Positions 42,412 through 50,269 of a stretch of 60,749 nucleotides of DNA are shown one piece after another. Numbering within the stretch: the stretch's first letter is position 1; each line of letters starts with the position of its first letter. The notes beneath the pieces were generated by a model. That model ran no database searches and was not told where the DNA came from. It saw nothing but the letters and a program-made list of their open reading frames with translations. Source of the stretch: Clostridia bacterium (GTDB lineage: Bacteria > Bacillota > Clostridia > Christensenellales > Aristaeellaceae). The position numbers and the translations under genes are program-made. The stretch spans positions 1 to 60,749 of the forward strand of contig JAFXZO010000067.1 in the NCBI GenBank assembly GCA_017541205.1, read 5' to 3'.

Positions 42412-43884
42412 TTATTCGGCTTTCCGAACGTCGAGCGCAATCTGCCGGCAGCGGCGCAGGGAAACGGTCGCGTGTTCTTCCAGGACGCAATCGGAAAAGC
42501 GCATGTCCCGCGCTTCGTACCCCGGCACGTCAAAGCCACTTACGTCAATGCCGGGCACGGGATGGTCCTCCTTCTCCCAGTAATCGCGGGCCCAGCCGGT
42601 AAAGCGCACGCGCTCGCAGCAAAAATCGGAAAACACGGGCGGCACGTCCGAGCCTTCGCCGTCGTCGTTATACAGCACGGCGCAGGCGAGGAAGCGGGAA
42701 AGCACGCTGTCGCGCACCGAAATATCCTTGACGTACCCGCCGCGCTTTTTGGTCGCCTTGATCTGCACCCCATAGAGGGAATGTGCAAGATTGCAGTCCC
42801 AGATCTTCACGTCCTCCACGCCGCCGCTCATTTCGCTGCCGATGGCGATGCCCAGGCCGTATTCGCTCACGCAGTCGAACACCCGGATATGGCGCGTGGG
42901 CCGATGGATGCGGTTGCCCTCCGGGTTTTTGCCGCTTTTGATGGCGACGGAATCATCGCCGGTGTGGAATTCGCTGGCGAACAGGGTGCAGCATTCGCTG
43001 GAATCCGGGTCCCAGCCGTCGCCGTTCCACACCTTTTCCGAGCGGAACACGCAGTGGTCGGTGACGATATTTCGGGAATAGAGCATATGCACGTTCCAGC
43101 TGGCCCCGTTTTGCAGCGTCAGCCCGGTGATGCGGATGTTTTCGCAGTTGCTCAGGTTGATGAGCCTTCCGCGCGCGCGGCCGGGGATGGTGTGGTCGTT
43201 TTCATATTCCCTGATTTTGTCGCCGAGCGAGGCCAGATAGGCTTCCAGGCGCTTTTTTTCCGCGTCGATGATGCCGAGCGCCAGCTCCTGCCCGCCGCCG
43301 GAGATCACGCCCTTGCCGTAAATCAGCACGTTTCGGCAGTTGGGCCCCGCCGCGTGGTCCATTTCACCCAGGTTCAGCAGGCTTTGGTAGCATTCCATTT
43401 CCGTCCCTTCAAAGCGGCTGCGGATCTTGGGCAGATAATCCTTTGGGTCCTGCGTGCCCTGGAGCACCGCGCCCTGCGCAAGGCACAGGGCCATATCGCT
43501 GTGCAGCCTGAGCGCGCCGGTCAGATAGACGCCGGCGGGGAGATACACCTCCTCATCCGGCCCGCAGCGGTCAACGGCGGCTTGCAGGGCTTTTGTGTCC
43601 ATGGTTTTCCCATCGCCCAAAGCGCCGAAATCCTTCACGTTCAGGCGGCGGCGCTGAAAGCCGGGGCGGGCCCGGGTACAGCCGATTTCTTTTCCGTTCA
43701 TCAGCACCCGGATATCATGCGCGCGATCCGGGCCCGGGGCCTCCAAGGCGTAATGCGTGCGGTTCGTATGCCCGATTTCCCGGCCGTCCAGCAGCACGGC
43801 GTATTCCGCGTTTTCCGGAGAGCCCGCCGGCTGATCCCACCATAAGGTCAGGCCGTTCGCGGCGAAAGCGCTATGGATTTCCAT
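42412..43884 (-). CDS. GH28 family glycoside hydrolase (polygalacturonase/rhamnogalacturonase type)
   Basis: 490 residues; start ATG overlaps the GH105 stop (TGATG) and has GGAGG upstream. An N-terminal fibronectin-like part (about 1-85) is followed by the GH28 beta-helix with VKDFGALGDGKTMDTKALQAAVD. The acidic residues are in NGDGWDPDSSECC and HTGDDSVAIKSGKN, and IAIGSEMSGGVEDV follows. The histidine usually found in the GHG segment before IGS is absent: the text here is EYGLGIAIGS. No signal peptide, so it works on imported oligosaccharides. It probably cleaves galacturonosyl linkages of rhamnogalacturonan together with the GH105 enzyme. Confidence 0.88.
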   Translation of the reverse strand: MEIHSAFAANGLTLWWDQPAGSPENAEYAVLLDGREIGHTNRTHYALEAPGPDRAHDIRVLMNGKEIGCTRARPGFQRRRLNVKDFGALGDGKTMDTKALQAAVDRCGPDEEVYLPAGVYLTGALRLHSDMALCLAQGAVLQGTQDPKDYLPKIRSRFEGTEMECYQSLLNLGEMDHAAGPNCRNVLIYGKGVISGGGQELALGIIDAEKKRLEAYLASLGDKIREYENDHTIPGRARGRLINLSNCENIRITGLTLQNGASWNVHMLYSRNIVTDHCVFRSEKVWNGDGWDPDSSECCTLFASEFHTGDDSVAIKSGKNPEGNRIHRPTRHIRVFDCVSEYGLGIAIGSEMSGGVEDVKIWDCNLAHSLYGVQIKATKKRGGYVKDISVRDSVLSRFLACAVLYNDDGEGSDVPPVFSDFCCERVRFTGWARDYWEKEDHPVPGIDVSGFDVPGYEARDMRFSDCVLEEHATVSLRRCRQIALDVRKAE

Positions 43885-44975
43885 CAGGCATCCTCCTTCC
43901 GTTCGTCCAGGCATTGCTGCATTTCCACGCACATCAGCAGGAACGCGCCGACGCCGTGCAGGTCGTTCACGCTGGTTGGCCGCGCGCAGTAAAACGCGTA
44001 ATCGCCCACGCCGGTCCCAACGCACACATTGCCGATCAGAAGATCGTCTCCGTCCCGGGCAAGGCTGCCGATCACGCCCGCATACCCGCGCCGGGCCGCG
44101 TCCAGAAAGTCCCTTTCCATCATGCCGCGGCGGACGGCCTTGCACAGCGCCGCGACATACAGGCAGGAGCAGGAGTTTTCCAGCCAGTTGCCTTCCTGGC
44201 CGCCCTTGTTCACCACCTGGTACCAGCGTCCGTCCCTGGATTGATAGCGGCACAGGGCTTTGAGCAGGTCCACGGCCATCTCCTGGACGGCGCCGAAACC
44301 GGGATGGTCGGCCGGAATAAAATCAAGCTCGTTGAGCAGCGCCACCGGCACCCAGCCCATGGAGCGGCCCCAGAATTCCGGCGCGCGGCCCGTGATCGGA
44401 TCCGCCCAGGGGGCTTCAAACCGCCCGTCCCACGCGTGGCGCATGAGGCCCGTTTTTTCGTCCCACGTCACCTGCTTCATCAGCAGCGCCTGGTGGATGG
44501 TTTCGTCGGTCAGCGCGGGCAGATCGTAACGGTACGCGTATTCCGCGCAGAAGGGCCCGGCCATGTACAGCCCATCCAGCCACATCTGGTCCGGCGTCCC
44601 GGTCTTGTGCCAATAGCCGCCCTGCGAGTTGCGCGGGATGGCCTTGACTTCTTCATAGACGGACGCGAGGCATTTTTCATAATAGCCGTCCTTCGTTTCG
44701 TCCAGGAGCGAAAAGAGCAGGATGCCCGGCTGGATATCGTCCAGATCGGCGAAGCTGCACGCCCGGATGCCGCCGTTTTCATCGAATACGGAATCCACCC
44801 AGGCTTTGATGTAATCGAAGTATTTCCTTTCGCCGGTCAATTGCCAGACGCCGTGCATGCCGGAAAGGAAAACCCCCTGGTGATAATGGAAATGGCCTTT
44901 GGGGGGCAAATCGGGCGCGGAGAATCTGCGCATCATGGTATCGCAGGCGGCTTTTGCGTAATCAAGGGGCGTCAT
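43884..44975 (-). CDS. GH105 unsaturated rhamnogalacturonyl hydrolase (YteR/RhiN-like)
   Basis: 363 residues; ATG at 44975 with GAGAGGTG upstream (a GTG 12 bases earlier is the alternative). The family's (alpha/alpha)6 pattern is visible: FHYHQGVFLSGMHGVWQLTGERKYFDYI, DDIQPGILLFSLLDET, GGYWHKTGTPDQMWLDGLYMAGPF with the catalytic aspartate in QMWLDG, and FWGRSMGWVPVAL. The C-terminal end has PTSVNDLHGVGAFLLMCVEM. It removes unsaturated galacturonic acid from rhamnogalacturonan oligosaccharides made by lyases. Cytoplasmic. First gene of the minus-strand half of a divergent locus with YtePQ-type transport genes. Confidence 0.93.
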   Translation of the reverse strand: MTPLDYAKAACDTMMRRFSAPDLPPKGHFHYHQGVFLSGMHGVWQLTGERKYFDYIKAWVDSVFDENGGIRACSFADLDDIQPGILLFSLLDETKDGYYEKCLASVYEEVKAIPRNSQGGYWHKTGTPDQMWLDGLYMAGPFCAEYAYRYDLPALTDETIHQALLMKQVTWDEKTGLMRHAWDGRFEAPWADPITGRAPEFWGRSMGWVPVALLNELDFIPADHPGFGAVQEMAVDLLKALCRYQSRDGRWYQVVNKGGQEGNWLENSCSCLYVAALCKAVRRGMMERDFLDAARRGYAGVIGSLARDGDDLLIGNVCVGTGVGDYAFYCARPTSVNDLHGVGAFLLMCVEMQQCLDERKEDA

Positions 44976-45012
44976 GAAAACAAGCACCTCTCTTTATCGA
45001 TCAGATGCCTGT

Positions 45013-45041
45013 ATGATAGCATGATCTCCATGATTTCGCAA
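45013..45041 (-). promoter_or_regulatory. Promoter of the GH105-GH28-GH106 unit
   Basis: On the minus strand TTGCGA (45041-45036), 17 bases, TATCAT (45018-45013). Three ATGAT words (45013, 45021, 45030) lie within it and could be regulator contacts. No regulator gene is adjacent. Confidence 0.65.
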
Positions 45042-45105
45042 GCCGCGCCGCGGGATCGAGGCAAATCAAAAATCCGGGCCGATCTGGAAAAGGGGCAAAT
45101 AGTGC

Positions 45106-45134
45106 TTGCGGACCAGGCGCGTTTTATGTATAAT
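45106..45134 (+). promoter_or_regulatory. Promoter of the oligosaccharide ABC transporter operon
   Basis: TTGCGG (45106-45111), 17 bases, TATAAT (45129-45134), about 90 bases before the first permease gene and divergent from the GH105 promoter. Confidence 0.7.
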
Positions 45135-45222
45135 ATAAATAATCATTCGGGCAGGCAAAAGGCGAGGGAGCGTTTGCCCTGCCGCGGACTGCCAGAGGGA
45201 TATAAAAGGAGCGAGCGGACTG

Positions 45223-46173
45223 ATGAGCACAAAAACGGTAAAAGCCCCTTCATTGCGGGAAAAAACCACCTGGGGCAAAGCCCTGTCGCGCGACTGGCAT
45301 CTGTATCTGATGCTGCTTTTGCCCGTCGCGCTGGTCATCCTGTTCAATTATGCCGCCTACCCGGGCCTTCGCATGGTATTCATGGATTATAAGCCCGCCA
45401 AGGGCTATGCGGGCAGCAAATGGGTGGGCCTTGAAACGTTCCGGAAGGTTTTTAAGGACAAGGACTTTCTCCGCGCCCTCAATAATTCCCTGATCTTCAA
45501 TCTCCTGGATCTGCTCGTCTCCTTCCCCATGCCCATCATCCTGGCCTTGATGCTCAACGAGCTTCGGTTCCCAAGGTTCAAAAAGGTGACGCAGACGGTG
45601 CTCTATCTGCCCCATTTTCTCAGCTGGGTGATCGTGGGCTCCGTGGCGTATCAATTGTTTAAGCCGAACAGCGGCATCGTGAACGTGCTGATGATGAAAT
45701 GGGGCTGGATCAGCAAGGGGGTCCCGTTCCTGACCGAAAAGAATCATTGGGCCGCCACCTACCTGCTCATCGGCGTATGGCAGGGCATGGGCTGGGGCAC
45801 CATCATCTACCTGGCCGCCATCACAGGCATCAGCGGCGAGCTCTACGAAGCCGCGATGATCGACGGCGCAAGCCGCATGCAGCGCATCTGGCATATTACC
45901 CTGCCCGGCATCCGCTCCACCATCGTGGTGCTGCTCATCATGAACCTGGGCAAGATCATGGGCAGCAATTTCGAGCGTCTGGACGTGTTCGCCAACACCC
46001 AGGTGAGGGATTACCAATACCAATTGGCCATCTATATTTACGAGAAAGGCCTCGCGAACTCCAAATTCTCCATGGCCACCGCCGTGGGCCTGTTCCAATC
46101 GCTGGTGGGCCTGCTGCTGGTGCTTTTGAGCGACCGCTTTGCCAAAGCCTTGGGCGAAGACGGCCTGCTGTAA
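45223..46173 (+). CDS. LplB/YteP-type ABC sugar permease
   Basis: 316 residues; AAAAGGAGCG before the ATG. Six membrane segments and the inner-membrane EAA loop (YEAAMIDGASRMQRIWHITLPGI). The opening (ALSRDWHLYLMLLLPVALVILFNYAAYPGL) is typical of the LplB group of CUT1 permeases. In Bacillus subtilis YteP-YtcP-YtcQ import rhamnogalacturonan disaccharides. Here the same three-component set lies divergently from GH105. No ATPase gene is present; such systems share the MsmX-type ATPase. Confidence 0.92.
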   Translation: MSTKTVKAPSLREKTTWGKALSRDWHLYLMLLLPVALVILFNYAAYPGLRMVFMDYKPAKGYAGSKWVGLETFRKVFKDKDFLRALNNSLIFNLLDLLVSFPMPIILALMLNELRFPRFKKVTQTVLYLPHFLSWVIVGSVAYQLFKPNSGIVNVLMMKWGWISKGVPFLTEKNHWAATYLLIGVWQGMGWGTIIYLAAITGISGELYEAAMIDGASRMQRIWHITLPGIRSTIVVLLIMNLGKIMGSNFERLDVFANTQVRDYQYQLAIYIYEKGLANSKFSMATAVGLFQSLVGLLLVLLSDRFAKALGEDGLL

Positions 46174-46186
46174 GGAGGTGGGACGC

Positions 46187-47110
46187 GTGGCAAAGAATAA
46201 AACGATCAAGGATTTCGACACCGTCAACGACGGTTCCCACGCCATCCGGAAGTTTTCCGTCGGCGATTTCCTGATCATCCTGATCCTGGTGATCCTGTGC
46301 CTCACCTGCATCCTGCCCTTCGTCCATCTGGCCGCGAAATCCGTGTCCAGCAATACGGCGGTTATGCAAAAGAGCGTGGTGCTCTGGCCCAAGGGATGGA
46401 GCTTTGACGCGTACAACACCATCTTCCAGGACGGCACCCTGGTGCATTCCTTCCTGTACAGCGTGAAGGTGGTGCTGATCTTTACCGCGATGGGCATGGT
46501 CACCTGCACCTGCGCGGCGTACCCGCTGTCCAAGAAACGTTTGAAGGGCCGCGCGTTCTTTACGTTCCTGCTCATGATCCCCATGTATTTTAACGCCGGC
46601 CTGATCCCCTCCTATCTGCTTTACAAGGATCTGGGCCTGCTCAATTCCATGTGGGTGCTGATCCTGCCGCTGATCTATTCTTCCTACAACATGCTGATTA
46701 TGAAGAACTACTTCCGCTCCACCATTCCGGATACGCTGGAGGAAGCGGCGTTCCTGGACGGGGCCAACAATTTTCAGATCCTGTTCAAAATCGTGCTGCC
46801 CCTGTCCATGCCCATCATCGCCACCCTTTCCCTGTTCTACGCCGTGGGCCGCTGGAACGCCTATGCGGACAACAAGTATTACATCACCCGCGAAGGGCTG
46901 AAGATGATCCAGTATAAGCTGTATCAGCTGGTCGCCTCCGCGACCGAAGCCCAGACCACCACCCTCTCCGAAGCCATCGAAGTGACCAGTACCCCCGAGG
47001 TGCTGCAGGCCGCCTGCATCATGTTCGCCACCATTCCCATCATCTGCATCTATCCCTTCCTGCAAAAGTATTTCGTGAAGGGCGTCATGGTCGGCGCGGT
47101 AAAAGGATGA
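46187..47110 (+). CDS. YtcP/LplC-type ABC sugar permease
   Basis: 307 residues from a GTG with TAAGGAGGTG upstream. It starts 13 bases after the previous stop. Six membrane segments with VGDFLIILILVILCLTCILPF first. The EAA motif is LEEAAFLDGANNFQILFKIVLPLSMP, and the C-terminus QKYFVKGVMVGAVKG is typical of the YtcP/LplC group. It is the second half of the CUT1 permease heterodimer. Confidence 0.92.
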   Translation: MAKNKTIKDFDTVNDGSHAIRKFSVGDFLIILILVILCLTCILPFVHLAAKSVSSNTAVMQKSVVLWPKGWSFDAYNTIFQDGTLVHSFLYSVKVVLIFTAMGMVTCTCAAYPLSKKRLKGRAFFTFLLMIPMYFNAGLIPSYLLYKDLGLLNSMWVLILPLIYSSYNMLIMKNYFRSTIPDTLEEAAFLDGANNFQILFKIVLPLSMPIIATLSLFYAVGRWNAYADNKYYITREGLKMIQYKLYQLVASATEAQTTTLSEAIEVTSTPEVLQAACIMFATIPIICIYPFLQKYFVKGVMVGAVKG

Positions 47111-47189
47111 ACCTTCGACGGCCCGCAGTGCGGGAAATCCCGTCGAAGGTGAAATCAGCCGAAACAAGCGATCTGTCCATGAAGGACAG
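47111..47189 (+). other. Intercistronic hairpins upstream of the binding-protein gene
   Basis: ACCTTCGACGG (47111-47121) and CCGTCGAAGGT (47140-47150) form a perfect 11-bp stem. It encloses a second stem CCCGC/GCGGG (47122-47134). A further CTGTCC/GGACAG hairpin is at 47173-47189. There is no T-tract, so these are more likely mRNA-stabilising or processing structures that raise binding-protein levels than terminators. The rest of the 168-base gap is the leader, ending in AAAAGGAGG. Confidence 0.65.
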
Positions 47190-47278
47190 TCGCGCCGATT
47201 GAGGCTGCGGGATGAAGCTCGGACATTCTGTTTCGATCCTATGGGCGGATGCCCAAAATATAAAAGGAGGAAAACCCC

Positions 47279-48913
47279 ATGAAGAAAACCCTTGCTCTGG
47301 TGCTCGCAGTCGTCATGCTGATGAGCATCGCCTCTTTCGCGGCTGCGGAAGCCCCCGCCTGGGAACCGTTCGCTGAGAACGTGACCATCACCATCCCGGT
47401 CTATGACCGCGGTCAGGCCGGGGTGCCCAATGTGGAAGACAACTACTGGACCAAGTGGATCCAGAGCAACTTTGGCGACAAGTACAACATCACTGTCAAC
47501 TATGTGGCCATCCCCCGCAGCGACGTGATGAACAAGTATTCCATGCTGGCCGCCGGCGGGGATCTGCCCACCGTGCTGATGGAATACGACTATCCGAAGG
47601 TCACCCAGTGGGCCGCCGACGGCTACCTGACCACCTTCGATATGGACGCCTTCGCCGCGATCGCCCCCACCTACTACAACCGCATGGTGGAAAACAACCA
47701 GCTGACCTACACCAAGATCAACGGCGAAACCTACTTCTGCGCGGCCCTGCGCCCCTACTATGACACCTCCTACACCTTCCAGACCTTCGTGCGTATGGAC
47801 TGGCTCAAGCAGGTCGGCTACGATCACGTGCCCGTGAGCACCACCGAATACAACGAAGCGATGCTCAAGATCAAGGAAGCGGGCATTGCCGAATATCCCG
47901 CCGGCGGCACCATGGTGACCGGCGTCGGCTCCGACCAGAACTATGCCTGGCGCACCTGGCCCCTGGACGAAAAAGAATGGGCCATGTACGGCGATTACAA
48001 CATCCCCTCCCTCGGCTGGGAGCCCAACTATAAGTTCCTCAAGAACGAAAACTACAAGTACAACGCCGGCCTGACCAACCCCGAATATTACCTGACCAAC
48101 GCCGAAGACGACAAGACCAACTTCATCAACGGCAAGAGCTATTCCTATGCGGGCTACATTTCCGCCTCCATGGACTGGCTGACCGCCTTCTATGAAGCCA
48201 ATCCTGACGCCGAGCTGGCCATCGCGCCCGTGTCCGGCCTGATCGACGCCGAAGCCGGCACCACCCCCGGCTACCGCACCGACAACCCCTTCGGCATGAT
48301 GATCGGCTTCTCCGCCTTCGCCAGCGAAGATCAGATCAAGGCCGCCTGGATGTACATGGAATGGCTGACCCAGGAAGAAAACCTGAAGGTGTTCCAGTGG
48401 GGCATCGAGGGCGAAAACTACAACTATGACGAGAACGGCCTGCCTGTGACCGTGAGCGACTACAACGGCGAATGCAAGATGGGCTTCTCCAACAACAAGG
48501 ACTACTGGTGCATCACCATCGAAGCCCGCCAGGCCGGTACGATCGAAGACGTGATCAGCGCGAACATGCCGCACGATCTGCCCCAGGACTTCACCGCGGA
48601 CGTGATCGCCTGGTACTATGCCAAGGTCGCCGTGAAGAACGCCGGCTGGGCCATCGCCAACGCCCTGTACTCCGTCTCCATGGAAGCCGAAGTGGAATAC
48701 CAGACCACCTTGGTTGAAAAGTATAAGGAATTCCGCGATAAGCTGACCATGTGCGCGCCCGAAGAATTCGACGCCCTGTATGCCCAGTTTGCCCAGGAAT
48801 TCCTGGATGCCGGCTATCAGGAAGTCATCGACGAACGCCTAGCCGCCTATGAAGCGGGCAATTCCACCCACCTGCTGAACCAGAACGCCGCCGAAGTCGA
48901 TCTGAGCAAGTAA
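47279..48913 (+). CDS. Extracellular solute-binding protein for oligosaccharides (YtcQ-like)
   Basis: 544 residues; AAAAGGAGG before the ATG. A signal peptide (KKTLALVLAVVMLMSIASFAAAEAP) ends in a signal-peptidase I-type site, with no lipobox cysteine. The mature protein has the family-1 binding-protein layout with many aromatic residues (WTKWIQSNFGDKYNI, VLMEYDYPKVTQWAADGYL, YYDTSYTFQTFVRMDWLKQVGY). The C-terminal cap helices are also present. It captures the sugar for the two permeases just upstream. Lacking a lipid anchor, it may be held by another means or released. A terminator follows immediately. Confidence 0.9.
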   Translation: MKKTLALVLAVVMLMSIASFAAAEAPAWEPFAENVTITIPVYDRGQAGVPNVEDNYWTKWIQSNFGDKYNITVNYVAIPRSDVMNKYSMLAAGGDLPTVLMEYDYPKVTQWAADGYLTTFDMDAFAAIAPTYYNRMVENNQLTYTKINGETYFCAALRPYYDTSYTFQTFVRMDWLKQVGYDHVPVSTTEYNEAMLKIKEAGIAEYPAGGTMVTGVGSDQNYAWRTWPLDEKEWAMYGDYNIPSLGWEPNYKFLKNENYKYNAGLTNPEYYLTNAEDDKTNFINGKSYSYAGYISASMDWLTAFYEANPDAELAIAPVSGLIDAEAGTTPGYRTDNPFGMMIGFSAFASEDQIKAAWMYMEWLTQEENLKVFQWGIEGENYNYDENGLPVTVSDYNGECKMGFSNNKDYWCITIEARQAGTIEDVISANMPHDLPQDFTADVIAWYYAKVAVKNAGWAIANALYSVSMEAEVEYQTTLVEKYKEFRDKLTMCAPEEFDALYAQFAQEFLDAGYQEVIDERLAAYEAGNSTHLLNQNAAEVDLSK

Positions 48914-48935
48914 TTACTCGCAAACCAGAACCGCG

Positions 48936-48960
48936 CCGGGGCCGAAAGGCCCCGGTTTTT
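48936..48960 (+). terminator. Terminator of the ABC transporter operon
   Basis: CCGGGGCC-GAAA-GGCCCCGG perfect 8-bp stem, GNRA-type loop, then TTTTT. Confidence 0.92.
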
Positions 48961-49026
48961 ATTGCAAAAGAAGCGATTTATATGATAAAATAAGAAAGCA
49001 TGGCGAAGAGAAAGGGGGGATTGCCG

Positions 49027-50214
49027 ATGAAAAACGAAAGCGCGTATCTGACGGTTTCCTATGCCGCGGTCCAGTTCTTTTTCTGGTTTGTGTACGGCAC
49101 GGCGCTGGCGTACGCGAGTCCGTATTTATTGAGCTGCGGCCTGAACAACACCATGATCGGGCTCATCAGCGCGGCGGCGTGCTTTTTATCGGTGATCCTG
49201 CAGCCGGGCCTGGCGGCGTATGCGGACAGGGAAAGCAGCCTGTCCGTCAAAGCGATCCTGATGCTTGCGGCGGGGGGCATGGCCGGGTTCGGCGCGCTGC
49301 TTTCGCTCGCGTACGGCAGGGGCGGCGCGCTCAACGGGCTGCTGCTTGGCCTGTCCATCCTTTTGATCCAGCTGGCCCTGCCCTTTTCCAACGCGCTGGC
49401 GACGGAAACCATCAACCAGGGAAAGAAGCTGCAGTTCAGTCTGGCCCGCGGGTTTGGCTCCATCGGGTACGCGGTCATGTCCGTTACGATGGGGCGGCTG
49501 ATCGCGCGGCACGGCGCGCCGGCGGAGCCCTATGCCCTGATCGCGACCTCTCTGTGCTTCCTGGCCACGATCGCCCTGTTCCCGTTCCGGAAAGCAAGGG
49601 AAGAAAAGAAGGACGCGCCTGCGGCTTCAGGAGGCGCGCTGGCGTTCCTGCGGCGGTATCCGGCGTTCGCCGTCACGCTGCTTGGCTGCGTGCTCATTTA
49701 TATCAGCCACGTATGCATCAATAATTTTGTGTATCAGATCGTGGTGCCGCGCGGCGGCGACAGCCGGCATATGGGCACGGCCATGGCGCTGGCGGGTCTG
49801 CTCGAGGTATTGACCATGTTTTTCTTTTCCAGGCTGCTGAAATGGAAGCGCGCGGATTTCTGGTTCCGCATTTCCGGCGTGTTCTTTACCTTCAAGGCCC
49901 TTGGCACGCTTCTGGCCCCCTCGATGGGCGTATTCTATCTGGTGCAGGTCTTTCAGCCGCTCGGCTGGGGGCTGATGACCGTATCCTCCGTGGTTTACGT
50001 GAACAGTATCATGCAGCCGCAGGACCGCATCAAAGGCCAGGCGTACATGACCATGTCGCTTTCCGTCGCCACCATTCTGGGCTCCCTTGGCGGCGGCTTC
50101 CTGATCGACGCCCTGGGCGTGAACGGCATGCTGGTATTCGCCGTCGCCTGCGGCGCGGCAGGGACGCTGATCGTGATGCGAAGAAAAGAAAAACAGGCGC
50201 TGAACGCGCCGTGA
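49027..50214 (+). CDS. MFS transporter, LacY/nucleoside-type subgroup
   Basis: 395 residues; the ATG at 49027 has AAAGGGGGG upstream, so an earlier ATG at 49000 is not used. Twelve membrane segments in two halves. The opening YLTVSYAAVQFFFWFVYGTALAYASPYLL and GLISAAACFLSVILQPGLAAYADR recall the MFS_1-like oligosaccharide or nucleoside:H+ symporters. QLALPFSNALATE is the helix 4 region. It has its own transcript after the sugar ABC operon terminator. An oligosaccharide substrate from the same polysaccharide is possible but unproven. Confidence 0.85.
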   Translation: MKNESAYLTVSYAAVQFFFWFVYGTALAYASPYLLSCGLNNTMIGLISAAACFLSVILQPGLAAYADRESSLSVKAILMLAAGGMAGFGALLSLAYGRGGALNGLLLGLSILLIQLALPFSNALATETINQGKKLQFSLARGFGSIGYAVMSVTMGRLIARHGAPAEPYALIATSLCFLATIALFPFRKAREEKKDAPAASGGALAFLRRYPAFAVTLLGCVLIYISHVCINNFVYQIVVPRGGDSRHMGTAMALAGLLEVLTMFFFSRLLKWKRADFWFRISGVFFTFKALGTLLAPSMGVFYLVQVFQPLGWGLMTVSSVVYVNSIMQPQDRIKGQAYMTMSLSVATILGSLGGGFLIDALGVNGMLVFAVACGAAGTLIVMRRKEKQALNAP

Positions 50215-50269
50215 CGCGCAGCGCGCGCGGCTGCTGTGCCAAAAAGGAATCAGGAAAGAGGATCATTCC

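Noticed and set aside
47111-47150. Rho-independent terminator inside the ABC operon
   Set aside because: The stem is perfect but no T-run follows, and the binding protein downstream has no promoter that I can see.
45956-48574. A long minus-strand open frame (about 870 codons) opposite the permease and binding-protein genes
   Set aside because: It spans three genes and their spacer. Its residue pattern (strings of H, V, G, A) is typical of antisense frames, and the plus-strand genes are well supported.
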